Shown: piece after piece, positions 8,340 through 17,341 of the stretch
How positions within the stretch are numbered: the stretch's first letter is position 1
How the letters are laid out: every line of letters begins with the position of its first letter
NCBI GenBank assembly: GCA_951828385.1
Contig: OX639973.1
Coordinates: 310,001-374,000 of the forward strand
Source of the DNA: an uncultured Poribacteria bacterium
GTDB taxonomy: Bacteria; Poribacteria; WGA-4E; WGA-3G
DNA: 64,000 nucleotides
Reading direction: 5' to 3'
Notes under the pieces: generated by a model
Databases searched by the model: none
The model's input: only the letters and a program-made list of their open reading frames with translations
Told to the model about the DNA's origin: nothing
Translations under genes and position numbers: made by a program

Positions 8340-9641
8340 CTATTTTTTCCTAAAATCGACCCTTACTTTTGAGTTTCCTAACTGCACTGGGGCCTCCGGG
8401 AATAGCACCGATAATTGCTGACGTATGTCCTGGCCCTCTTCTGTCTTAAGAAATTCTGCACCGAGTTGTGCTTCAAGTTGCGACTGTAGCTGTTCCTTAA
8501 TCTGATCTCTCACCTGCACGGTCACTTGTTGGAGGATACCCATACCCATTTGTGTCTCGAGAATACCCTTTCCAAGTTGTGCTTCGAGCTCCGGTTTAGC
8601 TTGTTCAAGGATACTAATCTCCATGCGATTAAGCATCTTCGGTAAGTGTTTGAGTACCAACGTCTCAGTCGCTGCCTTAATTTCCTTTCTGACCATTTGT
8701 GTCTTGAGAAAATTCTCCCCGTGTTCTGCCCGTAAGTCCCGTAAAAAGTCAGATAAAGCAGAAAACGCCGTCTTGTTGCTATTATAGATCGTTCTTTCCG
8801 GTCCGTTGCGATAAAGTTTTCCGGAAACACTTAAGTTGAGGCGATGATGTTCACACCGAACGATCGGAGTCATATCACCTTCCTGCATCCGCATCGTTTC
8901 CTGATCCGCTTTTTTACAAGGACACATCTCATAGAGATAACTACACGGCAGCGTTGGGTCCACCGCGTCTTCAATTAAGAAGAAACCAGGGTCTCCTGCT
9001 GTCGCATCCGCCGGGCAGAGGAGCACTTTCTTCTCCAAGTATTCTGGGGAAAGTTCAGAAAGCCACTGCGGATCTGCATCGGCATTAGCAATCCGATATT
9101 TTTCACGTGCCAGTTTTATCAATCTCAAATTTTCTCTGCATGCCGCAATGCCTCTGGAATCCTCAGAATCCTGCTGCTCTGAAAGTGAGGCTAATTCATA
9201 AGGATAAGCAGCTGCTAAGAGGGATCGGTTTAGGCGAACCAACGCTTCTCCATCTTTCGGATTTTGGGCAATAAGTGCCTGCGTACCTTCACTGAGTTCA
9301 ATATCAGCGAACACTTGCGCATCATAGAGAGACCCCGCTTGAAGCAGCCGATTCAGTTCTGCAAGCAGTGCCTCCTGCAGCTTCGGAGACGGATCGCTTG
9401 CGCCATCGTATCCAACTAACAGCCACTGTATATCTTCGGACAATTGCGAAGCAAGTAATTGGGACACCGGTGCGCGCGTGTCCTCAAGTTTCACCGCCAA
9501 ACTGCCCGGATCTTTAATCTCGTCCATATCAAAGAGAAACTGATTTGCGCTTGCATGGAGGGTCAGTTGTAAGCCCATCGCCATCAATAAAGTGACGAAT
9601 AGAAGTGTTGTTGACTTGGATTGTCCAATCATTTTTAACAT
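8340..9641 (-). CDS. Secreted protein of unknown function with a pilin-like segment
   Basis: A 433-residue protein begins with a basic stretch and a hydrophobic signal segment (STTLLFVTLLMAMGLQLTLH), probably cleaved after HASA. The middle, near residues 165-215, reads CRENLRLIKLAREKYRIAN and later LLCPAD. That resembles the soluble part of GspG/DUF1559-type pilin-like proteins, though the usual N-terminal pilin helix is absent. The C-terminal third is rich in Gln, Glu and Leu (LEAQLGKGILETQMGMGILQ) and is probably helical or coiled coil. AAGGAG lies 10 nt before the start. It follows the sigma-propeller gene at 9754-12846 by 112 bp and may be in its transcript. Function unknown. Confidence 0.65.
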   Translation of the reverse strand: MLKMIGQSKSTTLLFVTLLMAMGLQLTLHASANQFLFDMDEIKDPGSLAVKLEDTRAPVSQLLASQLSEDIQWLLVGYDGASDPSPKLQEALLAELNRLLQAGSLYDAQVFADIELSEGTQALIAQNPKDGEALVRLNRSLLAAAYPYELASLSEQQDSEDSRGIAACRENLRLIKLAREKYRIANADADPQWLSELSPEYLEKKVLLCPADATAGDPGFFLIEDAVDPTLPCSYLYEMCPCKKADQETMRMQEGDMTPIVRCEHHRLNLSVSGKLYRNGPERTIYNSNKTAFSALSDFLRDLRAEHGENFLKTQMVRKEIKAATETLVLKHLPKMLNRMEISILEQAKPELEAQLGKGILETQMGMGILQQVTVQVRDQIKEQLQSQLEAQLGAEFLKTEEGQDIRQQLSVLFPEAPVQLGNSKVRVDFRKK

Positions 9642-9753
9642 TTTTCAAAATCTCCTTTTTTTGTGGTTATTGGTTATTGGTTATAAGTTAAGAGAGTTGC
9701 GTAACTGTTATCGTTTTCCTCTTAACTAAAAACCAACAACTGACAACTGACAA

Positions 9754-12700
9754 CTAATTAATCGTGAAACGTAGCACGCCATGACCAGGTGTCCCAACAT
9801 AAAGTGTATTACCATCAGCAGTAAACGCGCTAATCTTGCTCGGAACTTCCGGTGTGACGGGTTCCAATATGTTTGAATTCTTTTTCAATTGATATATCTG
9901 TTGCTCAGTTGCGCCGTATACCGTTGTGCCAGCCACTGCCATTTTTTCTATGATTAGCGGTGTGCCTTCTGCATCGGTTGCCGTCTGCCAGCGAATGCCA
10001 TCGCTTGAATACACAACACCTTTATCGGTTGCAATGTAAAGCGTTGGTCCGGCAAAGGCGATATCTTTGAATTGCGTAACGGAAAACGGGAGGTTCACAG
10101 TGACATCGTTCCAAGTATCGCCTTCATCAAACGATTGAAGGAGGTGTCCGTCCCGTTTACCAACGTAAACAGTTTCACCTGAGACTGCGATTTTGAAATC
10201 AATGGAACCCTGCGCATCAAGAGCAGCAGCAGAATGAATAGACGCACCTGCATCTGCCAAGCCAGTATTGAACCATTCAGTCATACCGGGCTTCCACCTG
10301 AAGAGCTTCTGGTTATATTCCATATAGTAAGTGCTACCGCTGACAGCAAAACTCCCCAAATATGCCTGAATGAGTTCAACCATACTTTCCTCTAAGATCT
10401 GACTACCAACCGTGCTGAGATTATCCAGATCGAAATCTTCAAGTAAATCTTCAAGTTTTAATTCCGTCCGTTCCTCAGCGTTTTTCTCAGGTTCATCTTC
10501 AACGCTTTCCCGAACGATGTTTTTAAGTTTTTCACCGATGAGTGTTTCAATGTCCGATGCCACGAAACTTGGCATTTCGGGGACAGGCGTTAACCCGTTA
10601 TCCTCGGTAGATACGCGGAAAAGTTGCGGCGATGTTTCTTTGACACCTTTGACATAGAGCCTATCGTTAAATTTCATCAGACTCGTAAAAGTTTCAGGAC
10701 AACGTAGCACAGGTGCCCACGATTCACCCCCATCATACGAGACAACGAGTTCTTTCCATATTGTCGCGTAGAGCGCATGATTGGCATAGACTAAATTGCC
10801 CACACCCGTCCTCACTAATCCTGTGTTAAACGGATGCCATGTTTCGCCTGCATCGGTCGTGCGCTGAATCCCAAATCGACCCCCTGTGTAGAAAGTATTC
10901 GCACCCGACATGACAACGCCGAAAGTATTTGCCATATTTAGGATGTCTGAACCTAAAGATATCCATGTTTCCCCGGCATCACTGGAGTAATAAATCTTCC
11001 CGCTATCTAAGACTAAAAGTCTTTCTTGCGCTGCTACCATTTTAAGGCTGGAAGCCTTTTCCACTTCTGAGGTGTCTGCCATTTGTGTTGCCACTTGAGG
11101 TTTGTTAACTTCACCGGAAACACTAAGCCAACCGTTTTCCTCGGAATTTTCCTCGGAATTTTCCTCGGAATCGGAATCCATTTCTACGACATCTATTGAC
11201 TGCCACGAATCTCCGAGGTCTGTTGATCGGTAAAGCGACAAAGAGGTCTTAGATGTCGAAGAAATTGAGATGGTCATCGAAAGTATCTTCTTTTGAACAT
11301 CATTTCCGACGGCAACGTAGAGTCGGTGCTCAGCACTCGCTAATGCGCGAATATTTCCGGTTTCACCTACCGGTAATTGTGCCCAGCCTTCCGAACTGTG
11401 GCGATAGAGACCTTTATCTGTACCTACAAAAACAGTGTTTCCAATAGCCGTGATTGCCTGAATTTTCTTATCCGCCAAGCTTCCATCGTTAAGAGATGTC
11501 CACGATTTACCGGCATCCACCGAGCGGAATACACCGTCAGCAAGTCCCAGGTAAAGGACCTCATCCGTTATGACAGTACCAATTAATTGCCCTTCTGGAC
11601 GCGCGCCCTGCACGCGCCATGTCTCACCTCTATCTACCGACGCAAGCGTTTCCGCGTCAGAAACGATGTAGAGGGTATCCTCATGTTCTGCCATTTGCCA
11701 GTAACCGTTAAGAGACACGTCAGTATTAGTAGGTATCCACGCCCTTCTATCGTCTGTTAATCTATAGAGATCCGCACCTGATCTGGCATAAACGTCGCCG
11801 TTAGATGCCATGAAGAGGCTGTTGACGATACCTCCTTCGGGCCCCTTCGTTTGGTTCCACTGAGAGTTCGGCGTTGAGACTTCTGTTGTATCAATTGGCA
11901 GTGTATCAAAAAGCGAGTCGTCAGATTTCTGACCTGCGCCGGGACGCTTACCTGGGGCATACGAACTCCCTACCTGACTTCGGACCGCAGGCTTCGCCGG
12001 GGTATCCACAACAAAAACAGCATCAATCAGCTCAACCGTCACTTCCGATGTGGCGTTTAGACTGTACGGTTTCTGAAAACGGGAAAGATACGGCGTGCCA
12101 ACCCCGATCATTAGGAAAATCAAGACAGCGCAGGCAGCAGAAATTGCTAAAGGTGCTACCGGTTTACTCACCGCAGGCGGAACAGGCGCGATACGCGCAA
12201 CCTCTTGCATAATGTTCTCCGCCAAGTTATCCGGGAGTTGGAAGCTGCCGAGGTTCTGCTGAATTACGTCTTCCTCTTTCCGCAAACGGTTGCGTGCGCG
12301 GCTGAGACGGCTTTTGACGGTATTCTGGGAGACACCGAGAAACTCACTGATGGCTTTGATTGTCATTTCGCCGAGATAGTGGAGCGTCATCACCGTCCGT
12401 TCACTTTCCGGTAATTTTTTGAGAAGCTCCTTGACAACCTCGCGGCGCGTTTCGTCGGTTTCCTCTTCCTGTTTTTCTGCTACATATTGAGAATATGACA
12501 CTTTGTCCACCTCGCTTGAATCGGCAGTATCAAGGGATTCCATGGGTATGCGGTTCTTTCGGAGCCAATCAAGGCACTCGCGGGCTACGATAACGTAAAG
12601 CCATCCGCCAAACGCGTTAGGGTCTTTTAAGGTCCGCAGTTGCTGGTACGCCTTGAGAAACGCGTCTTGCGTAATTTCTTGGGCGATATGAAAATCACCG

Positions 12701-12846
12701 ATTTTACGCCACGCCAGCGCGTGAACCCCCTTTTGATATTTCTTTATCAAGGGATTGAACGCCTCTTGGTCGCCTTGTAATATCCGCTGAATGAGTTGCG
12801 CATCGCTCTGTTGCTGCGCATCGCTCTGTTGCATTGTCTGTTGCAT
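9754..12846 (-). CDS. ECF sigma factor fused through a membrane segment to an Asp-box propeller, second complete paralog
   Basis: A 1030-residue paralog of the gene at 1213-4365 with the same order of parts. It opens with a short Gln-rich tail (MQQTMQQSDAQQQSDAQ) absent from the other copy. Region 2 (GDFHIAQEITQDAFLKAYQQ) and region 4 (GVSQNTVKSRLSRARNRLRK) follow. One hydrophobic segment lies near residues 235-255 (SAACAVLIFLMIGVGTPYLS), and repeated Asp boxes come after it (SVDRGETW, SVDAGKSW, STDLGDSW, SSDAGETW, TTDAGETW, SFDEGDTW). An acidic repeat (SEENSEENSEEN) interrupts the propeller. GGGAGG precedes the start and an ECF-type promoter lies 40 nt upstream. The propellers have diverged more than the sigma parts, suggesting shared promoter recognition but different external signals. 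Confidence 0.85.
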   Translation of the reverse strand: MQQTMQQSDAQQQSDAQLIQRILQGDQEAFNPLIKKYQKGVHALAWRKIGDFHIAQEITQDAFLKAYQQLRTLKDPNAFGGWLYVIVARECLDWLRKNRIPMESLDTADSSEVDKVSYSQYVAEKQEEETDETRREVVKELLKKLPESERTVMTLHYLGEMTIKAISEFLGVSQNTVKSRLSRARNRLRKEEDVIQQNLGSFQLPDNLAENIMQEVARIAPVPPAVSKPVAPLAISAACAVLIFLMIGVGTPYLSRFQKPYSLNATSEVTVELIDAVFVVDTPAKPAVRSQVGSSYAPGKRPGAGQKSDDSLFDTLPIDTTEVSTPNSQWNQTKGPEGGIVNSLFMASNGDVYARSGADLYRLTDDRRAWIPTNTDVSLNGYWQMAEHEDTLYIVSDAETLASVDRGETWRVQGARPEGQLIGTVITDEVLYLGLADGVFRSVDAGKSWTSLNDGSLADKKIQAITAIGNTVFVGTDKGLYRHSSEGWAQLPVGETGNIRALASAEHRLYVAVGNDVQKKILSMTISISSTSKTSLSLYRSTDLGDSWQSIDVVEMDSDSEENSEENSEENGWLSVSGEVNKPQVATQMADTSEVEKASSLKMVAAQERLLVLDSGKIYYSSDAGETWISLGSDILNMANTFGVVMSGANTFYTGGRFGIQRTTDAGETWHPFNTGLVRTGVGNLVYANHALYATIWKELVVSYDGGESWAPVLRCPETFTSLMKFNDRLYVKGVKETSPQLFRVSTEDNGLTPVPEMPSFVASDIETLIGEKLKNIVRESVEDEPEKNAEERTELKLEDLLEDFDLDNLSTVGSQILEESMVELIQAYLGSFAVSGSTYYMEYNQKLFRWKPGMTEWFNTGLADAGASIHSAAALDAQGSIDFKIAVSGETVYVGKRDGHLLQSFDEGDTWNDVTVNLPFSVTQFKDIAFAGPTLYIATDKGVVYSSDGIRWQTATDAEGTPLIIEKMAVAGTTVYGATEQQIYQLKKNSNILEPVTPEVPSKISAFTADGNTLYVGTPGHGVLRFTIN

Positions 12847-12885
12847 CGCACGCCGCCTCCCAAATTATCACGTCTGTTGATTTAA

Positions 12886-12915
12886 GGGACGTAACTTAGG
12901 TACAAAAAGGTTGCA
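12886..12915 (-). promoter_or_regulatory. ECF-type promoter motif, copy C
   Basis: TGCAACCTTT (12906-12915), 15 nt, then GTCCC (12886-12890, one change from GTCAC) on the minus strand, 40 nt upstream of the sigma-propeller gene at 9754-12846. Confidence 0.6.
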
Positions 12916-13022
12916 TTATTTTGAAAAAAATAAAAAATTGATCTCCAGTTAGACTAAACATCCGTCAAAATTAGCTTATGTCTCTCGCTGTTCAAGTGTC
13001 TGCGTCCTTAGTTTTCAGGCGT

Positions 13023-13097
13023 TTAGCCGAAAGCAAGGTAACCAATCCCGAAGAACAACAAAAAGACAAGTATCAGATGAATCATGAAAAAGCGCAC
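13023..13097 (-). CDS. Candidate 24-residue membrane peptide under an ECF-type promoter
   Basis: A short reading frame starts with GTG at 13097, has AAGGAG 6 nt upstream (13104-13109), and encodes MRFFMIHLILVFLLFFGIGY followed by LAFG and TAA. Almost the whole peptide is hydrophobic and would span the membrane once. It lies about 90 nt downstream of a fourth copy of the ECF promoter motif (13189-13218), with no other gene between that promoter and the next. The ribosome site, membrane-like composition and promoter support a real gene; the tiny size and lack of any comparison keep confidence moderate. It might modulate the sigma-propeller proteins, which is inference. Confidence 0.45.
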   Translation of the reverse strand: MRFFMIHLILVFLLFFGIGYLAFG

Positions 13098-13188
13098 GGT
13101 TTTCTCCTTCTAAAGTGCCTTCCAAACTAAAAGGGGCGTTCAGTGTGTGAGTGACAACTCGCCTGAAATTTAACATCCATTGATTGTA

Positions 13189-13218
13189 GTGACGTAACTT
13201 AGATTTCAAAAGGTTGCA
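13189..13218 (-). promoter_or_regulatory. ECF-type promoter motif, copy D
   Basis: TGCAACCTTT (13209-13218), exactly 15 nt, GTCAC (13189-13193) on the minus strand. The flanks also resemble copy C (both read TAAGTTACGTCMC toward the -10). It is not next to a sigma gene but faces the small ORF at 13023-13097. Confidence 0.6.
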
Positions 13219-13403
13219 TTATTTTCAAAAAGCCCTGAAATTAGACAATCAATGTAGAAAAGCACAACAAGATTGCAATTTTCTTTTATGCATCTTAAAA
13301 TATATGCTATACTTTGTATACAAACTTTTGGCACGGCTTGCAAGTTTCCAAAACTTGCAATACAAAAGTTAGCACCACGATACGTTTAATTCGGAGGCAT
13401 GAA

Positions 13404-14225
13404 ATGGCACACCAGATAACAGATGAACAGTGGGAACATTTCACGGAAAACGGTTACGTGCGCATCGGACAAGTTGCAACGGATGCCGAACTTGTGAGAC
13501 TACAAGCGCGGATGGATGACATCATGCTCGGCACAGCACCCTTGGATTACAACCAAATCATGATGCAATTGGACCGAGAACCCGGCAAAAACGTACCGGG
13601 ACCGCAGTCGAAAGGCCATAAAGGCGCGACGTTATTGTATCGGAAAATTCAGAACCTTGAACTCGATCCGATCTTTTTGGAATATCTTCAGAAACCGGTT
13701 TTTGAAGAGGTTTGCGCGAAAATCTACGGGGATGATACCCCGGTTACCTGTTTCCGGGCAATGTTTATGAATAAACCCGCACACGAAGGCACGCAGCTCA
13801 CGTGGCATCAAGACAGGTGGAGGGACCTCGACCGCGATCCGAAGATTACGATTTATACTGCCTTAGATCCAGCCATGATTGAGAACGGCTGCGTACATAT
13901 CATTCCAAAGTCGCATAGCAGGCTTATCAATCCCGAAAACGGATCCGGTTTTTTGACACAAGAACACATCGACGACATCGTCGCGAAGGCTAAACCGCTA
14001 CCGATGGAGTTGAAGGCCGGAGAAGTCGTCTTACTCCATAATTGGATGCTGCACAGTTCCGGTACGAACAATACGGATATCCCACGACGCGCGTTCAGTG
14101 TCTGCTACATGCACGGTGATACGAAATCGCATCATGGGCATGCCTTTACGCGGGTGTTCGGCGATGGCGCGATCAGTGTCACCGATTTAGCAAAGTCTCA
14201 GCATGAAAGCCCAGTCGTTTATTAG
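13404..14225 (+). CDS. Phytanoyl-CoA dioxygenase (PhyH) family protein
   Basis: A 273-residue Fe(II)/2-oxoglutarate-dependent oxygenase-like protein. The metal-binding HxD is visible in LTWHQDRWRDL, and the distal His with the 2-oxoglutarate-binding Arg in the stretch MLHSSGTNNTDIPRRAFSV. The start is ATG at 13404 because GGAGG lies 7 nt upstream; an earlier in-frame ATG at 13314 has no ribosome site. Proteins of this family hydroxylate small molecules or lipids; the substrate here is unknown. The gene is followed by an oxidoreductase on the same strand, and the pair may act in one catabolic route, which is inference. Confidence 0.88.
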   Translation: MAHQITDEQWEHFTENGYVRIGQVATDAELVRLQARMDDIMLGTAPLDYNQIMMQLDREPGKNVPGPQSKGHKGATLLYRKIQNLELDPIFLEYLQKPVFEEVCAKIYGDDTPVTCFRAMFMNKPAHEGTQLTWHQDRWRDLDRDPKITIYTALDPAMIENGCVHIIPKSHSRLINPENGSGFLTQEHIDDIVAKAKPLPMELKAGEVVLLHNWMLHSSGTNNTDIPRRAFSVCYMHGDTKSHHGHAFTRVFGDGAISVTDLAKSQHESPVVY

Positions 14226-14296
14226 GTTTCGGAGCAGGAACCGCAATCCTTCAGATGTCAGAAAGAGGCGTTCGTCTCACCAGAAACCTCTTTAAT

Positions 14297-14324
14297 TGAT
14301 AACTGATAACTGATAACTGACAAC
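14297..14324. repeat. Heptamer tandem repeat (TGATAAC)
   Basis: Three copies of TGATAAC and one TGACAAC lie just before the ribosome site of the next gene. Related runs occur at 9728-9752, 57980-58000 and 58183-58236, so this is a dispersed simple repeat of this genome. Confidence 0.75.
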
Positions 14325-14346
14325 TTAAAAAACAAGGAGAAACATA

Positions 14347-15351
14347 GTGGCGAAAATTCGACTTGCCATGATTGGGTGTGGTGGAAACTCCTCCGGCCAC
14401 GCCAGACGCATGAATGCAAACGCCGATGTCCAAATTGTCGGTGCCTGCGATGTGAACACAGACATCGCCGACGGCTATATCGATCGAAACATCCCCGATC
14501 TCAGCCCGCGCCCTGGTGCCTTTGATGACATCGGTAAAATGCTCAAGGCGACTACGCCGGACGCAGTGTTAATCTCTACACCGCATACACTCCATTTTGA
14601 GCACGGCATGCAGGCACTTGAAGCCGGATGCCATGTCCTGATGGAAAAACCGATGGTCACCTCTTCTAAAGATGCGTATACCCTCGCTGAGAAAGTAGAA
14701 GAGACCGGATTAGTCCTCACAATCGGTTACAATACGCCGTGTTCGCCGAATTTCTACTACACCCGAGAGGTCGTCCGCAGTGGTGATCTCGGCAAGTTGG
14801 AATTGGTGATTGGGTATATCACACAAGGTTGGAAAGGTGGCACAACCGGAACGTGGCGGCAGAATCCGAAACTCTCCGGCGGTGGACAGGCTTATGACAG
14901 TGGCGCACACCTCCTGAATAGCCTCTGTTGGACGGTCGAATCGAAAGTCGCCGAAGTCTACGCATATACCGATAACCATGACCGTGACGTAGACATCAAT
15001 TCTTCGATGAACGTCAAGTTTGAAAACGGTGTGCTCGCTGCGATGGCAGTGAGCGGCAATTGCCCAAGTCCGGGTGGCACGCACATGGCGTTAGTCTTTG
15101 AGAACGGACGGATTGAGATTGATGGCTGGGGTGGCGGTTGGATTCGCGTCTGGAAAGGTGGCGAAGCGTTGGATCCGCCTCCGATCACAGAGGACATGTC
15201 GGCTGGCACGCCTGATGATAACTTCATTGATACGATCTTAGGAAGAGCGGAACCGCGGACGAACCCGATGAACGGGATTATCCAGTCTGAATTGATGGAT
15301 CTCATCTACGAATCCGCAGAGACAGGAGTCCCCGCGCGTCCCGAACGCTAA
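14347..15351 (+). CDS. Gfo/Idh/MocA family NAD(P)-dependent oxidoreductase
   Basis: A 334-residue protein with an N-terminal Rossmann fold (RLAMIGCGGNSSGHARRM) and the family signature EKP in LMEKPMVTSSKDAY. The C-terminal alpha/beta domain contains GGGQAYDSGAHLLNSLCW, with the usual catalytic-region Asp and His. Enzymes of this family oxidise or reduce sugars, inositols and related polyols. The start is GTG at 14347 with AAGGAG about 8 nt upstream. A run of heptamer repeats precedes the ribosome site. The gene is followed by a palindrome that could stop transcription from both sides, since the next gene is convergent. Confidence 0.88.
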   Translation: MAKIRLAMIGCGGNSSGHARRMNANADVQIVGACDVNTDIADGYIDRNIPDLSPRPGAFDDIGKMLKATTPDAVLISTPHTLHFEHGMQALEAGCHVLMEKPMVTSSKDAYTLAEKVEETGLVLTIGYNTPCSPNFYYTREVVRSGDLGKLELVIGYITQGWKGGTTGTWRQNPKLSGGGQAYDSGAHLLNSLCWTVESKVAEVYAYTDNHDRDVDINSSMNVKFENGVLAAMAVSGNCPSPGGTHMALVFENGRIEIDGWGGGWIRVWKGGEALDPPPITEDMSAGTPDDNFIDTILGRAEPRTNPMNGIIQSELMDLIYESAETGVPARPER

Positions 15352-15357
15352 AACAAC

Positions 15358-15413
15358 AAGCGCGGTTTTGCGGCGTACTCGCCCAAATGCGATCTGCATT
15401 TGCGACCGCGCTT
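15358..15413. repeat. Palindromic repeat (GCGGCGTACTCGCCC family) between convergent genes
   Basis: Outer arms AAGCGCGGT and ACCGCGCTT enclose GCGGCGTACTCGCCC and an inner palindrome CAAATGC/GCATTTG. Related copies are near 6275-6310 and at 25905-25954, where the outer arms differ but still pair. It lies between two convergent genes and could act as a two-way terminator. Confidence 0.7.
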
Positions 15414-15435
15414 ACCACAAAAAGGGAAATGCCTC

Positions 15436-16614
15436 TTAAGGCAGTGCCTCTAACGTAGCCCCTTCAGGTCGCGGTGCTACCGGTCGGATAGGCATCTTCT
15501 CGTAAGAGCGATAGGCAAGTCCTGCCAAATGTGGGGTCTCAACTCGGATGTGTCCGTCCGCACGCGAGTGCATCAGCGCGTCAAGAATACCCGTCACGAG
15601 CAGCGTCCGTTCGACTGGATATTGCGGCTCCCCAGTCACGAACATCTCCTCGATATTGAGGCTCAAATAACTGAAATGGGAATGCGGGGGTCCATTTTGT
15701 AGGTAGACCTCTGTAGCATAATCAGCGTCCGCCGCCTTCGCCGCATAAGCAAAATCTGAAACGTAGCCGTTCAACATCAAGACTGCAGAACAGAATCCGT
15801 CACTATGCTCAAGCAGAAACGCCGTTGGATTTGGGCAACCTTCTATAAACGTGCTATCCGGACGGTTTTCGATCTGCGCACACGCCGTTTCCGCTAATTC
15901 CGTAGACCATTTTCCAGCCTCACCGGCTTCCCAAACCGAGTCGCCTTCCAAACACTGGACCGCCACAACGCCTGACTCGCCACCTTCTCGGCGTTCAATC
16001 ATACATTGTAACGTCTCAAGCGCATGGAACCCGTAGGACTCCACACCCCCATAGCCGATACCGACAGCCGATTCCAGTGCTGTGTCGAGTGGGTGTTCTA
16101 AAAACGGTTTCCGCCAACCGAGCGGTAGTGAAGAACCCGCCATGAACGGCACGTCGAGCATTTTCGCCCTCTCATACATCCAGATCGCGTCGTCCCAATT
16201 GTAAGCGAGATGTTTATCGTTAAAGACCGGTACCGATCTACCACTCGACGCAAAGACACCGCAAATCTGTTCAAACATATAGCGGCGCGGATACATGTGT
16301 TGTTCAAACTCGTTATGCGGATAATCGCCGTGTTCACCGATAAGTATCACACCATCGACGGCTAATTCGCTGCCACCAAGCGTCAACGCCTGCCGAATGC
16401 TCGGATAGATAGGAACATTATGCTCGGCTGCCAAACCGACACCAATATCTCGTTCATCAACCTGATCGAGATAGATAGATACCAATTCAACGCGCGGTGC
16501 CTGCAGTCCGGTATCCGTCGGGAAACCTTTCATGTATTTAGTGGCGATTACGTCCGCGTGTGAATGCTGAAAATAGGTAGTGATGATCGCAGCAATTTTT
16601 TTACTATCAGCCAT
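15436..16614 (-). CDS. Conserved-looking cytoplasmic protein, function not recognised
   Basis: A 392-residue soluble protein that I do not recognise. The N terminus (KKIAAIITTYFQHSHADVIA) looks like a Rossmann-type beta-alpha-beta start, and the segment ELAVDGVILIGEHGDYPHNE has the hydrophobic pattern of a nucleotide- or cofactor-binding fold. Many His and Asp residues could bind metal (GEHGDYPHNEFEQH). There is no signal peptide or membrane segment. The start at 16614 has GGGGAG upstream. It is convergent with the oxidoreductase at 14347-15351 and probably belongs to the same metabolic neighbourhood. It could be a divergent oxidoreductase; no function is claimed. Confidence 0.7.
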   Translation of the reverse strand: MADSKKIAAIITTYFQHSHADVIATKYMKGFPTDTGLQAPRVELVSIYLDQVDERDIGVGLAAEHNVPIYPSIRQALTLGGSELAVDGVILIGEHGDYPHNEFEQHMYPRRYMFEQICGVFASSGRSVPVFNDKHLAYNWDDAIWMYERAKMLDVPFMAGSSLPLGWRKPFLEHPLDTALESAVGIGYGGVESYGFHALETLQCMIERREGGESGVVAVQCLEGDSVWEAGEAGKWSTELAETACAQIENRPDSTFIEGCPNPTAFLLEHSDGFCSAVLMLNGYVSDFAYAAKAADADYATEVYLQNGPPHSHFSYLSLNIEEMFVTGEPQYPVERTLLVTGILDALMHSRADGHIRVETPHLAGLAYRSYEKMPIRPVAPRPEGATLEALP

Positions 16615-16696
16615 CTTCTTCTCCCCTCAGTCATCTGAATCTCGGATTAGCACGAATTTTCGCGCATTCTATCTTCTTTTTCAAAGTGTGCTAACT

Positions 16697-17341
16697 TCAA
16701 TTAGAAACAGTATCAATCGCTTCGCAAATCTTCTCAATAAAATCGAGAGTGCTTGTCACGTCCGCGGGAGAAATTGACCAACGAGCGATGGTGCCTGGAT
16801 AACTTGGGTCTAAATCAGCTTCATGGACAATTTGGTTCCGCCGTTTGATTATCGCACGAAGTTGATTCTTGACATCTTGCACATCCAGATTCAGTTGTTT
16901 CGCTACAGATGGCCACAACTCACACGATGAAAAGAGTCTAATTGCATCAGCTATGTTGTTCGGATCCTGAAAGGATTGGTGTCCATGCCTTTCTCGAATT
17001 TCTACGTCAAGCCATTTATCATCAAGCCATTTTTTCTTACCATTATCATCTTCTTCTTTAGTTGCGCTAGATATTCCTTGGATTGCCGATCCCAAAGTCA
17101 CTTGAAATCGTAGAAAAGCGTCCGTTTGTGGACGCGCTCCGTTGTAAACTGCTAACATGCCGACTCGCGTGATTTCGTGAATATAGAGGTCCAGTGCACT
17201 GACAATCATGACGATTTGTGCGCGTAACAGGTCCGTCAAATCCATGACTGAGGTCGTCGTATTGTCAAGTGCTGTATGCAATCCACTGAGGTTTCGCACT
17301 CGCGTTATATTTTCTCGAAATTGTTCAATAGGACTCAGCAT
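16697..17341 (-). CDS. HEPN-domain protein (RiboL-PSP-HEPN-like), putative RNase
   Basis: A 214-residue, mostly helical protein. The segment LLRAQIVMIVSALDLYIHEI and the C-terminal RRNQIVHEAD are the two conserved helices of RiboL-PSP-type HEPN domains. RNQIVH fits the R-x4-6-H motif that forms the RNase site in HEPN toxins and defence effectors. The start codon lies inside the end of the ParA-like gene (17-nt overlap), so the two are translationally coupled. HEPN proteins next to an ATPase are commonly toxin-antitoxin or anti-phage modules. The HEPN call rests on two motifs read by eye. Confidence 0.7.
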   Translation of the reverse strand: MLSPIEQFRENITRVRNLSGLHTALDNTTTSVMDLTDLLRAQIVMIVSALDLYIHEITRVGMLAVYNGARPQTDAFLRFQVTLGSAIQGISSATKEEDDNGKKKWLDDKWLDVEIRERHGHQSFQDPNNIADAIRLFSSCELWPSVAKQLNLDVQDVKNQLRAIIKRRNQIVHEADLDPSYPGTIARWSISPADVTSTLDFIEKICEAIDTVSN

